From assembly GCA_964468125.1 (NCBI GenBank), contig CAYXVF010000016.1, forward strand, positions 13,721-77,720: a stretch of DNA of 64,000 nt. The letters run 5' to 3'. Position numbers and translations under genes: made by a program. This document shows positions 41,101-49,723 of the stretch, one piece after another (position 1 is the stretch's first letter; each line of letters begins with the position of its first letter). The notes below the pieces were generated by a model that was not told the origin of the DNA, searched no databases, and saw only the letters and a program-made list of their open reading frames with translations. The DNA is from CAYXVF01 sp964468125. Its GTDB lineage: Bacteria > Myxococcota > XYA12-FULL-58-9 > CAYXVF01.

Positions 41101-42492
41101 GAGCGCGTGGTCGCGATTGTGGGCGGCGGATTGTCCGGACTCGCGATTGCGGAGGCCATTCAGCACCGTTCCCAGGGCGAGGCGGTGCGGCCGATCGTCC
41201 TCGAGGCGGAATCCGCGCCCGGCGGCAAGGTCCGCTCCGAGCGTCAGGGGGGCTTCGTGGTGGAAACCGGTCCCCACGGGTTTCTCGGCCGGGAGGTCAA
41301 AGTGTTCGAGCTGATCGAGCGCTTGGGACTCAACGGCGAAATGGTCCGCGCGGACCCGGCGAGTGCGAAACGCTTCCTCGTGAGTCGCGGCAAGCTGCGC
41401 GAGGTCAAGATGTCGCCCTTCGGCTTCATGACGAGTGGGTTGCTGTCTCCCTGGGGACGTCTCCGGGTCGTGATGGAAGCCTTCGTGAAGGCGGACTCGA
41501 AGGCGCACGAGAGCGTCGCAGACTTCGCGAAGCGGCGGATCGGCAAGGAAGCCGCGAACGTGATGGTCGACGCGATGGTCACGGGGATCTACGGCGGCGA
41601 CCCGGAGGACCTCGCACTCGAAGCGGCGTTCCCGCGCATGGTGGAGCTCGAAGAAAACTACGGCTCGCTCATTCGCGCGCAATTCGCTCTCGCCAAAGAG
41701 CGGCGCGGCGAGACCGAGGACGAGAAGGAGAGGCGGCAAAACCTGCACAGCTTCCGCAATGGTCTTCAGACCTTGGTCGATGGACTCGTCGGTGCGGTCC
41801 CGGACGTTCGGACTTCCGCGTCGGTGGATCGCATCGTGCCCACTCGCGACGGGTTCGAGCTGATGGGCAGCTTCGGCAACCTGCGCGCGGACTCGGTCGT
41901 GTCCTGTGTGCCCGCGAGCGCGCTCGGAAAGATGCTCGAGGGAGCGGGTCCCCAAGCCCTCGTCCAGCGGGCAACCGACCACCGCTTTGCGCCGGTGAAC
42001 GTCGTGGTTCTCGGTTTCAACGCCAAGGACATTCGTCGGAAACTCAATGGCTTTGGTTACTTGGCGCCGCATTCGGAGGGCCGGGACCTGCTCGGATGCG
42101 TGTGGGGTGACTCCGTGTTCCCGCAACATGCGCCGGAGGGACAGGTGCTGTTGCGCTGCATGATGGGAGGCATGCGCAACGCCGGTCTCACCACCTTGGA
42201 CGACGGGGAGCTGGTCGATCGCTGCCGCACGGAGCTGGTGCAAATGATCGGTCTCGACCCGGAGGCGCTGCCGACGATGCAAGCGATCTTCCGCTGGCCC
42301 GAAGGGATCCCGCAGTACGACGCGGAGCACTCGGCACGTCTGATGGCCGCGCGCGAGCTCGAGCACGGGCTTCCGGGGTTGGTGATCGCCGGGAATTCCT
42401 ACACCGGAGTCGCGATGATCGAGTGTATCGCGAATGCGGAAAAGGCCGCGGAACAGGCGCTCCGGGACATCGCGACCGCCGCTGCGGCGTGA
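41086..42492 (+). CDS. hemG: Protoporphyrinogen oxidase
   Basis: 468 residues from ATG 41086 (another ATG at 41071 is in frame, but GGGGGAG precedes 41086). The FAD-binding fold VVAIVGGGLSGLAIAEAI, then VLEAESAPGGKVRSERQGGF and VETGPHGFLG match oxygen-dependent protoporphyrinogen oxidase (HemY/PPOX type). The end, GLVIAGNSYTGVAMIECIAN, is the usual GxGVxxCI-like FAD motif. It oxidises protoporphyrinogen IX to protoporphyrin IX in haem synthesis. The RBS and start lie in a 28-bp direct repeat shared with the left edge of the TA cassette, so the gene's upstream region has probably been replaced by the insertion. Confidence 0.92.
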   Translation: MQHPKERVVAIVGGGLSGLAIAEAIQHRSQGEAVRPIVLEAESAPGGKVRSERQGGFVVETGPHGFLGREVKVFELIERLGLNGEMVRADPASAKRFLVSRGKLREVKMSPFGFMTSGLLSPWGRLRVVMEAFVKADSKAHESVADFAKRRIGKEAANVMVDAMVTGIYGGDPEDLALEAAFPRMVELEENYGSLIRAQFALAKERRGETEDEKERRQNLHSFRNGLQTLVDGLVGAVPDVRTSASVDRIVPTRDGFELMGSFGNLRADSVVSCVPASALGKMLEGAGPQALVQRATDHRFAPVNVVVLGFNAKDIRRKLNGFGYLAPHSEGRDLLGCVWGDSVFPQHAPEGQVLLRCMMGGMRNAGLTTLDDGELVDRCRTELVQMIGLDPEALPTMQAIFRWPEGIPQYDAEHSARLMAARELEHGLPGLVIAGNSYTGVAMIECIANAEKAAEQALRDIATAAAA

Positions 42493-42536
42493 GCCACGGG
42501 TCGCGCGGGACGAGCTGATTCGCTAAACCATCCGTC

Positions 42537-43181
42537 ATGGTTGAGGCAGCGGTCGAGGTCGAGCTCGCATCCGAGAAGGTCCTGTTGTTGCCGGGGCGCG
42601 CGATGTTCTGGCCGAAACGGCGGGTTCTGTTCGTTGCGGACCTGCACTGGGGCAAACGCGAGGCGTTCGTCGTGGAGGGCGTCCCTCTTCCGGATGGGGT
42701 ACTACGCGACGACCTGTCTCGGCTCGAGAACCTGATTCAGGCGCATTCGGTCGAGCGGGTCGTCGTTCTAGGCGATCTGATTCACAACCGCGCGGGAATC
42801 ACGGAGGCGGTGGTGGAGCAGGTCGCCGCGTTTCGCGCCCGGGGACCGGAGATGTGGCTCATCCGCGGCAACCACGACCGCCACCTGCCGCGTCTGCCTG
42901 CGTGCTGGCGGATCGAGGAGCACCTCGATCGATGCGAACCGCCGTTCGTCTACACCCATGTGCCACGCGACGATCCGGGCGGCTACGTACTCGCCGGCCA
43001 CGTGCACCCGGCCTTGCGGCTACGCACCCGCGGGGACGGCCTGCGCGTTCCCTGTTTTCACATCGGGCCGAGCTTCGCGGTGCTTCCCGCGTTCAGCGCC
43101 TTCACCGGCGGCGCGGTGGTCACGCCCAAGCCCGGCGAACGCGCCTTCGCGATCGCGGGCGATCGGGTGATCGAGGTCTAG
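42537..43181 (+). CDS. pdeM: Ligase-associated DNA damage response endonuclease PdeM
   Basis: 214 residues with the metallophosphoesterase motifs in order: VLFVADLHWGKREAF (DxH), VVVLGDLIHNRAG (GD), LIRGNHDRHLPRLPA (GNHD), FVYTHVPRDDPG and YVLAGHVHPALRLR (GHxH). The N-terminus (VLLLPGRAMFWPKRRVLFVA) is typical of the ligase-associated group. Its usual partners, the exonuclease, ligase and helicase, are at 30577-35779 on the same strand, separated by a TonB cluster, the TA cassette and hemG. It begins 44 bases after hemG, so it may be co-transcribed with it. Confidence 0.9.
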   Translation: MVEAAVEVELASEKVLLLPGRAMFWPKRRVLFVADLHWGKREAFVVEGVPLPDGVLRDDLSRLENLIQAHSVERVVVLGDLIHNRAGITEAVVEQVAAFRARGPEMWLIRGNHDRHLPRLPACWRIEEHLDRCEPPFVYTHVPRDDPGGYVLAGHVHPALRLRTRGDGLRVPCFHIGPSFAVLPAFSAFTGGAVVTPKPGERAFAIAGDRVIEV

Positions 43182-43194
43182 GCTGCGGTCGCGC

Positions 43195-43713
43195 TCAATT
43201 CGCCGGTCCCTGATCCGCGGTGGGGCCCGCGCGGTCGTCGGACTGCACCTCGTCGCGGACGACTTCGTAGGCTTTGAACGTGTCAAACCAAGAGTAGACC
43301 ACTCCGAGGAAATCGAGGGACATTCCCAATAGAAAGAACAGCACCAGATAGGGCTGCAGGTCGACGTGCGGAACGGTGAAGCCCAAGCCGAGCAGGAGCG
43401 ACACCCCGACGAAGATTCCGATCGCCGAGAAGTAACAGACATTGGCGTTGCGGACGAAGCGGGCGCGTTCGGTGAGGCGAGCGAGCTGCCGGTGGATGCT
43501 GTCGACTCGCATTCGGTCGAGTGGGATGAAATCCGTCTCCGACGAGCGGTGCTGCAAGCGCCTGCGCTCCTCAGTCAGATTTCGAATGCGATTGAGGATC
43601 ACCGAGTACTTGTTGCTGACCGTCAGTAACAGCAAGCCGGTCGCGTTGATCATCACCGCCGGAGCGAGGATCAGCTGGATCACCCGGGTGACCGACAGGT
43701 CGGTCTGAGCCAT
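43195..43713 (-). CDS. DUF2721 membrane protein
   Basis: 172 residues. The pattern VIQLILAPAVMINATGLLLL, then ILNRIRNLTEERRRL, RRAxFVRNA-like (ARFVRNANVCYFSAIGIFVG) and a second membrane hairpin near LVLFFLLGMSLDFLGVVYSW matches DUF2721: a membrane helix, a cytoplasmic helix and two further helices. The function is unknown. The C-terminal tail is short and acidic. It ends 13 bases from the convergent pdeM stop. Confidence 0.88.
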   Translation of the reverse strand: MAQTDLSVTRVIQLILAPAVMINATGLLLLTVSNKYSVILNRIRNLTEERRRLQHRSSETDFIPLDRMRVDSIHRQLARLTERARFVRNANVCYFSAIGIFVGVSLLLGLGFTVPHVDLQPYLVLFFLLGMSLDFLGVVYSWFDTFKAYEVVRDEVQSDDRAGPTADQGPAN

Positions 43714-43848
43714 CGGCTAACTCCACCCGCGTCACTACCGGGCCGGTGACGGGGGCCCGAGGTGCGCTTGGAAGTCGGCTTCTAGCAGGACAGTGCGACG
43801 ACCGCAGCCCCCCGAGTTGGCGGGCGAATCCGGGACCGGCCACCGCGC

Positions 43849-44157
43849 TCAGCGGCTGCGTCCGTTGTGCTTCTTGCGGGCGATGTTGCGGGAGGCGCGG
43901 TCCTGTTTGCGCTCGATCTTCGCTCGCTCGGCCCGGGTGACCTTCCCGTCGGCCCGGGCACGCCGTTTGGTCCGCTGAATGTGGCGTTGTTGGCGCGCGA
44001 TCTTGCGCGTCTCGTGCCGGGTGAGCTCGCCGGAGCGAACGCCCTCGGCCGTCCGGGCCGCCTGTTTGCCCTGCCGCCGGTCCGCGCGCGCGGCTTCCGC
44101 GCTCCCCACCGTCGCCAGAACCATTGCCATTGCCAGTGTGACAGCCCACGCCTTCAT
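43849..44157 (-). CDS. Small basic secreted protein
   Basis: 102 residues from the ATG at 44157. Signal peptide MKAWAVTLAMAMVLATVGSA is followed by a highly basic helical domain (RADRRQGKQAARTAEGVRSG, ELTRHETRKIARQQRHIQRT, RAKIERKQDRASRNI). This internal pattern (SGxLTxxExxxIxxxQxxI ... ADGxxTxxExxxIxxxQDxxSxxI) recurs in small uncharacterised proteins in many proteobacteria; it resembles a pair of short EF-hand-like repeats. Function unknown. It is divergent from the ABC transporter at 44292. Confidence 0.8.
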   Translation of the reverse strand: MKAWAVTLAMAMVLATVGSAEAARADRRQGKQAARTAEGVRSGELTRHETRKIARQQRHIQRTKRRARADGKVTRAERAKIERKQDRASRNIARKKHNGRSR

Positions 44158-44291
44158 CTCGAGCCTCCTCGTTCCCACCGGCGGTGATCGCCGGGTTCGA
44201 GCAAGCAAACCGTCCAAGTGGAGAAAAGTTGCGAAATGTTGCGGCAACTCTTCGCTCTTTGAAAGCCGGGCCCAATGCTTAAGTTGCTCGC

Positions 44292-44990
44292 ATGTCGGGA
44301 CCTGCGATCGAGTTTCGAGACGTTCACAAACGCTACCCGGGAGCGACCCGCGATGCCCTGAAGGGCGTCTCGGTGCGCATCGAGTCCGCTCGTCAGGTGG
44401 CGCTCGTGGGCCGAAGCGGCAGCGGCAAGTCGACGTTTTTGCACCTTGCCGCCGCCATCGATGTTCCCACCTCCGGCCAGGTGTGGATCGACGGGCGCGA
44501 GGTCAGCGCGCTCTCCGAGCGGGAGCGAACCCTGCTGCGCCGCGACCACGTCGGGCTCGTGTTCCAGTTCTTTCACCTCCTTCCGCATCTCTCGGTTCTC
44601 GAGAACGTGCTCCTGCCGGCGATGATCGCCGACGACATCGCCCGCTATAGGGAGCGGGCGATGGAGCTGCTCGACCGCGTGGGGCTCGTCGACCGCGCGA
44701 ACGACTCGGCCGAGAAGCTCTCCGGCGGAGAGATGCAGCGCATCGCGATCTGTCGCGGACTCCTCCGTCGCCCCCAGCTCCTGCTGGCGGACGAGCCGAC
44801 CGGGAACCTCGATGACGAAACCGGCGCGACGGTGATGGACTTGCTCACCTCGGTCGTGCGTGAGGAGGGGGCGACGCTCCTCTTTGTCACTCACAGCCTC
44901 GAGCTCGCTGGCGGCGCGGATCGAATCCTGGAGATGCACAGCGGCGTCTTGGAGGTCCGCGAGGCTGCGGCCACGGAGGCGGCGTCGTGA
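44292..44990 (+). CDS. ABC transporter ATP-binding protein, LolD/MacB type
   Basis: 232 residues. Walker A is GRSGSGKST at 40-48, the Q-loop FQFFHLLPHLSV is of the LolD/MacB form, the signature LSGGEMQR follows, and Walker B is LLLADEPTGNLDDETG, with the H-loop in LLFVTHSLELA. Such ATPases drive FtsX-like permeases that act on lipoproteins or other envelope substrates instead of carrying a transport path. It overlaps the permease gene by four bases (GTGA). The next gene is an AttH/CrtC-like lipoprotein, a combination seen repeatedly with this system. Confidence 0.94.
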   Translation: MSGPAIEFRDVHKRYPGATRDALKGVSVRIESARQVALVGRSGSGKSTFLHLAAAIDVPTSGQVWIDGREVSALSERERTLLRRDHVGLVFQFFHLLPHLSVLENVLLPAMIADDIARYRERAMELLDRVGLVDRANDSAEKLSGGEMQRIAICRGLLRRPQLLLADEPTGNLDDETGATVMDLLTSVVREEGATLLFVTHSLELAGGADRILEMHSGVLEVREAAATEAAS

Positions 44991-47533
44991 AGCTGCTCTG
45001 GCGCTCGCTTCGCGGGCTGCTCGCACACCAGCGCATCCTCTACGGCCTGACCGCGGCGGGGGTCGCCTTGGGCGTCGCCGCGGTGGTGAGCATTCAGATC
45101 ATCAACCAAAACGCGCTCGCGACGTTCGGCGCCTCGGTCCGGGCGGTGTCGCTCGACGCGGACATCATCGTGCGCACCGCGGAGGTTCCTCTAGACGAGC
45201 GGCTTCTCGCCGAGGTCTTGTCGGACCCGGCGGTGCGCTACGCCCGGCCGGTGCATCGGGTCGAAGTCGCGTACTTCAAAGCAACGGACGAAAAGATCTT
45301 CCTGGACGTGCTCGGCGTCGATCTCTCCGCGCCGGGGCGTCTGCCCTTGAATGGCGCGCCGGACTCCCTCGGCGAAATTCTCGCAGTGCGCGGCTGGACC
45401 GCGGTGACCCCAGAGCTCGCCCGCGACCTGAACCTCACGTCGCCCAGTGTGGGCGCTTCCGAGGGGACCGCCTTCGAGGTGGTGGCCGGGACCGAGGCCG
45501 TCTCCCTCGTCACCGGGGCCACCGTCGACTTTCGCCGGGTGGCCCCCTTGGCCAGCTCGCGGGTGTTGCTGATGGACATCGCGCAGAGTCAGGACCTCTT
45601 CGACGAGCGCGGGGTCATCGACGACATCAACGTGTTTCTGGTCGAGGGGGCCGAGTTGGACCCGACGGTGGCGCGTTTGCGGGAGGCCCTCGGCGAGCGC
45701 GCGGCGGTCACCACGCCGGGGGAACGAGAAGAGCAGGCCGACGGCCTTCTCAGTGCCTTTCGTTTGAATCTCACGGCGCTGAGCTTGATCAGTCTGCTGG
45801 TGGGGCTCTTTCTGGTCTACACCTCGGTACAGGCTTCGTTGGTCCGACGGCGGCGCGAGCTCGGGGTTTTGCGCTCCATGGGCGCCACCAAGGGCCAGGT
45901 GCTCCGCCTGTTGTTGTCGGAAGCGGCCGCGGTGGGGCTCGTGGGAACCGCGGTCGGGCTTCCGGTCGGCTATCTCGCGGCGACGTTCAACGTCGATGCG
46001 GTCAGCGGAACCCTCCGGGACATCTACCTGCTGGATGAGATCGAGCAGCTCGCGGTGCCGGTGTGGATCTACTTCCTCGCCGCGGCGCTCGGGCTGGGTG
46101 GGGCGATGCTCGGATCGCTTCTTCCGTCGCTGGATGCGGTCGCCCGGGAGCCTCGGGAGCTGCTCGGGCGCGCGCAACTGAGCGAGCGCTCGAGTCGTCT
46201 GGCGCCGCGTCTGGCGCTCATCGGCTTCGTGGTCGCGCTGCTCACTCTCGGCTGGTACGCGCTCTTCGGCCAGGGGATCTCCTACGCGGGGTTTGTGCTC
46301 GCCGTCTCGTTGTTGCTGGTGATCCCGGCGCTCTCTCCTTGGCTCCTGCAAACCGTCGCGTCCTGGTCGCCGGCCTCGCGCCTCGGGGCGAGCTACGCGG
46401 TGCGTACCCTTCAGAGCGGTCGGGCCCAGAGCAGTGGGTTGACCGTGGCGGCACTCGGGATCGCCTTCAGTATGCTGGTTGCGATCACCCTCATGATCGG
46501 AAGTTTTCGCGCCACCCTGGAGGTTTGGATCGACCAGGTCGTCATCGCCGACGTGTTCGTGAGCACCGCCACCTCAGAGCATGGCTCGCGAACCGCCGGC
46601 TTCCCGGCGGAGGTCATCGAACAGGTTCGGTCGCGCGACGGTGTGCGCTACGCGGACGGAATCCGTCGGCGGGAGGGAACGGCGAACGGCCGCGGCGTTC
46701 GGATCGTCGCGGTTGACTTGTCGGTGCCCAACGCGGTGGAGCGTTATCCGATCTTCGATGGAGTCGCGGATGCGGACGCTCTCGTCCGCGGTGATGCGGT
46801 ACTGGTCACGGAACCCTTCGCGCGCAAGAGCGGCACCTGGAGCGGCGACACGGTCACTCTCGATACTGCGTCGGGAGAAAAGACTCTCAGCGTCAGCGGC
46901 GTCTTCTACGATTACAGCACGGAGCGCGGCGTGGTTTACATGCACCTGGACACCTACGCCGAGCTCTTCGGTGCGGGGCAACCGATCGGACTCGCTCTCT
47001 ATCTCGAGGACGGGGTCGACCCGGAGGCGGTGGTACGGGATCTCCAAACCAATCTCGCGGTCCCCGGCCTCTACGCGCGGAGCAACCAAACCCTGCGGAC
47101 GCGCGTGTTCGAAATCTTCGAGCAGACTTTCGCCATCACGCGACTGCTGCAGGGCATGAGCCTCGTGATCGCGGCGTTCGGGATCACCCTCACCCTGTTC
47201 GTCATCGCCGGCGAGCGTCGGGCGGAGCTCGCGCTCTACCGTGCGCTCGGAGCCACGCGGCGGCAGGTGTTTCGCCTCTTCGTCGGGAAGGGGGTGGCCC
47301 TCGGCGGCTTGGGCACGGGGATCGGCGTGGTGGGGGGTACACTGTTGGCGGGGATCCTGGTGTTCATCATCAACCGCGAGCTGTTCGGGTGGACGATCCA
47401 AGTCTACGTGCCTTGGTGGGCGCTGGCCGAGCAGATCGTCACCGTCGGGGCGGTGGCTCTCGTCGCCGCGGCCGTACCGGCCCTTCGCGCGAGTGAGACC
47501 CCCGCGGGAGAGCTGACCCGTGATGCGACGTAG
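44987..47533 (+). CDS. FtsX-like ABC permease, two FtsX domains
   Basis: 848 residues, overlapping the ATPase gene. The layout is a first membrane helix (ILYGLTAAGVALGVAAVVSI), a periplasmic domain, three helices with RRRELGVLRSMGATKGQVLR, then, after a middle helix region, a second periplasmic domain and a further FtsX block with RRAELALYRALGATRRQVFR. The internal duplication is typical of DevC/AttG-like permeases with eight or ten helices. Together with the ATPase it probably moves or extracts a lipid-linked or lipoprotein substrate at the inner membrane. Its last bases overlap the following lipoprotein gene. Confidence 0.92.
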   Translation: MKLLWRSLRGLLAHQRILYGLTAAGVALGVAAVVSIQIINQNALATFGASVRAVSLDADIIVRTAEVPLDERLLAEVLSDPAVRYARPVHRVEVAYFKATDEKIFLDVLGVDLSAPGRLPLNGAPDSLGEILAVRGWTAVTPELARDLNLTSPSVGASEGTAFEVVAGTEAVSLVTGATVDFRRVAPLASSRVLLMDIAQSQDLFDERGVIDDINVFLVEGAELDPTVARLREALGERAAVTTPGEREEQADGLLSAFRLNLTALSLISLLVGLFLVYTSVQASLVRRRRELGVLRSMGATKGQVLRLLLSEAAAVGLVGTAVGLPVGYLAATFNVDAVSGTLRDIYLLDEIEQLAVPVWIYFLAAALGLGGAMLGSLLPSLDAVAREPRELLGRAQLSERSSRLAPRLALIGFVVALLTLGWYALFGQGISYAGFVLAVSLLLVIPALSPWLLQTVASWSPASRLGASYAVRTLQSGRAQSSGLTVAALGIAFSMLVAITLMIGSFRATLEVWIDQVVIADVFVSTATSEHGSRTAGFPAEVIEQVRSRDGVRYADGIRRREGTANGRGVRIVAVDLSVPNAVERYPIFDGVADADALVRGDAVLVTEPFARKSGTWSGDTVTLDTASGEKTLSVSGVFYDYSTERGVVYMHLDTYAELFGAGQPIGLALYLEDGVDPEAVVRDLQTNLAVPGLYARSNQTLRTRVFEIFEQTFAITRLLQGMSLVIAAFGITLTLFVIAGERRAELALYRALGATRRQVFRLFVGKGVALGGLGTGIGVVGGTLLAGILVFIINRELFGWTIQVYVPWWALAEQIVTVGAVALVAAAVPALRASETPAGELTRDAT

Positions 47534-48704
47534 CTTCTTCATCGCAATGACCCTCGCGTGCTCGTGCACCTCGGGGAGCACCTCGTTCGAAGATCGGGGA
47601 CCGGTCAGCGAGGTGCGCGAGGCCGCACGCCGCCAGGACGAGGACACCACCACCGCCGCATTGCGGGGCTCGTCCGACGAGGGCTGGAAGAAGGCAGAGG
47701 CGGGTTACGGATGGAGCTTCCCGAGCGACCATTGGGGACACGCCGGCTACAAAACCGAGTGGTGGTACTTCACCGGCCACCTCGCTGACGCGAAAACGGA
47801 CGAGCCCCGATTCGCCTATCAGGTGACCTTCTTCAAAGTGGGGTTGGCACCCGAGGCCGCCGACTACGATTCGAATTGGTCGACCGACTCGCTCGTGATG
47901 GGCCACGTGGCGGTCAGCGACCTCGTCACCGAGCAGCACGTCTTCTCCGAGTCGATCCAACGGGTGGCACCGGGGCTCGCGGGGATTGGCACGGAGCCCG
48001 AGCCGACGCTGATCTGGGTGAAGGCCCCCCCCGGCTCGCCCGGACGCTGGAGCCTGGAGTGGACCGGCGACGGCTTTCACATGGCCGCTCGGGACGCTCG
48101 AGCGGGGTATGCCCTCGAGCTCACCGCCGAGCCCGGTAAGCCGTTGATTTTCCAAGGACCCGGCGGTTTGTCGCGCAAGGGCGAGACCGAGGCGCAGGCG
48201 AGCCTCTACTACAGCTTCACTCGACTGGAGACACGGGGAGTCGTGGAGCGTCACGGCGAGCGCGTCGAAGTGCGCGGGCAGAGCTGGATGGACAAGGAGA
48301 TCGGCTCCAGCATGCTGTCGGAATCGCAGGTGGGGTGGGATTGGTTCAGTCTGCAATTGGACGACGGAAAAGAGCTGATGCTCTACGTCTTGCGGAATCC
48401 CGAGGGTGGGGTGAACCACGCGAGCGGAACCCGGGTCTTCCCCGACGCGCGCGTGGAATATTTCGATGAGTCGGGATGGCAACTCGAGGTGCTCGAACGA
48501 TGGACCTCGCCGCGCGGGGGGCGCTACCCGGTCGCCTGGCGTTTGCAGGTGGGCGATCGCGACCTCGAGCTCCGCGCCGCCTTTCCGGATCAAGAGAATC
48601 GCGGCACGTTGATCGACGACCTCGCTTATTGGGAAGGTGCGGTCCTCATCCGCGAAGACGGCGACCCCGCAGGGCGGGGTTTTGTCGAAATGACGGGATA
48701 CTGA
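47523..48704 (+). CDS. AttH/CrtC-like lipocalin-fold lipoprotein
   Basis: 393 residues from ATG 47523 (GTG just before it is possible). MRRSFFIAMTLACSCTSGS is a lipoprotein signal (lipobox LACS or ACSC). The motif HAGYKTEWWYFTGHLADA and RFAYQVTFFKVGL, then GQSWMDKEIGSSML and GWDWFSLQLDDGKELMLYVL, are hallmarks of the AttH / carotenoid 1,2-hydratase (CrtC) two-domain lipocalin family. In this operon type it accompanies the LolD-like ATPase and FtsX permease; its ligand is hydrophobic and unknown. Its start overlaps the permease end by 11 bases. Confidence 0.9.
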   Translation: MRRSFFIAMTLACSCTSGSTSFEDRGPVSEVREAARRQDEDTTTAALRGSSDEGWKKAEAGYGWSFPSDHWGHAGYKTEWWYFTGHLADAKTDEPRFAYQVTFFKVGLAPEAADYDSNWSTDSLVMGHVAVSDLVTEQHVFSESIQRVAPGLAGIGTEPEPTLIWVKAPPGSPGRWSLEWTGDGFHMAARDARAGYALELTAEPGKPLIFQGPGGLSRKGETEAQASLYYSFTRLETRGVVERHGERVEVRGQSWMDKEIGSSMLSESQVGWDWFSLQLDDGKELMLYVLRNPEGGVNHASGTRVFPDARVEYFDESGWQLEVLERWTSPRGGRYPVAWRLQVGDRDLELRAAFPDQENRGTLIDDLAYWEGAVLIREDGDPAGRGFVEMTGY

Positions 48705-48706
48705 TC

Positions 48707-49690
48707 ATGCGATACCTGACCCTCTCGTTCCTCCTGCTCTCCGGGTGTGCGGCAAGCGAGGCGACGAATTTTCCGCCGAATCTAGAACCCTCGCCCGGGG
48801 ATCTCGGCGAAGCGCACCCCTTGAACGGCCAGATCTACGACAGCGTCGCCGATCGTTTCGTCGAAGAAGACGAAGCGATGGAGCGGGTTCGGGCGGCGCG
48901 CTTCCTGCTGCTCGGCGAAAAGCACGACAATGCAGCCCATCATCGCGGTCAGGCGGCACTGCTCGCCGAACGCGCCCAAGTGGCGCGTCCGGCAGTGGTT
49001 TGGGAAATGATCACGGCCGCTCAGAGCTTCGACGGGCCGGTTTTCACCGGAACTCCGGAACAGCTCGCGGCGCAGCTGGATTGGCCTCACAGCGGTTGGC
49101 CTCCCTTTGAGATTTATCGCCCGATCGCCGCGGTCGCCATCGACGAAGGCCTGCCGCAGCACCCGGGAAACCTCGGCCGCGAAGGCATGCGCACCGCCTA
49201 CCAGGAAGGACTCGACGGTCTCACGGATGAGCGTGCGACGAGCTTGGGTGTACGCCAGACTTTGAGTGGCGATGCACTCGACGCGCTGCGCGAGGATATC
49301 GCGCGGGGCCATTGTGGTTTTGGCGATGACGCCATGCTCGATTCCATGGCTGCCGCCCAACAGACCCGGGACGCGTTCATGGCCAAACAGCTGGTCGAGA
49401 GCGACCGCGGGGAGGGAGCGGTACTCATTGCCGGCGGCGGACACGTACGGCGCGATCGAGCGGTTCCTTTTCATCTCCGTGCTTACGATGGGGTCGAGGA
49501 CGCTGACATTCTGGTCGTCACATGGGCGGAGGTTCGCCCCGATCAGACCGATCCTCTGGCGTACGTCGGCGGAGAGATTCCCGCCTTCGATCTGGTTTTC
49601 TTTACCCCTCGGATCAGCAATGAAGACCCTTGCGACCAGTTCGCCGAGCAGGTCGAGCGCATTCGGGCCCAGGAGCGCGAGCGCGAATAG
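48707..49690 (+). CDS. ChaN family lipoprotein
   Basis: 327 residues from ATG 48707, two bases after the preceding stop. MRYLTLSFLLLSGCAASEAT gives a lipobox LSGC. ARFLLLGEKHDNAAHHRGQA and VVWEMITAAQSFDG, with later VLIAGGGHVRRDRAVP, match the ChaN/haem-binding uptake (Tiki-like) family, where conserved His and Glu residues bind haem or metal. It is probably outer-membrane anchored. Position behind the AttH gene makes it likely part of the same transcript. The family suggests iron or haem acquisition; this specific role is inference. Confidence 0.85.
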   Translation: MRYLTLSFLLLSGCAASEATNFPPNLEPSPGDLGEAHPLNGQIYDSVADRFVEEDEAMERVRAARFLLLGEKHDNAAHHRGQAALLAERAQVARPAVVWEMITAAQSFDGPVFTGTPEQLAAQLDWPHSGWPPFEIYRPIAAVAIDEGLPQHPGNLGREGMRTAYQEGLDGLTDERATSLGVRQTLSGDALDALREDIARGHCGFGDDAMLDSMAAAQQTRDAFMAKQLVESDRGEGAVLIAGGGHVRRDRAVPFHLRAYDGVEDADILVVTWAEVRPDQTDPLAYVGGEIPAFDLVFFTPRISNEDPCDQFAEQVERIRAQERERE

Positions 49691-49723
49691 ACGAGCACGC
49701 CTTTGAACGGAACGGTGCAGACC

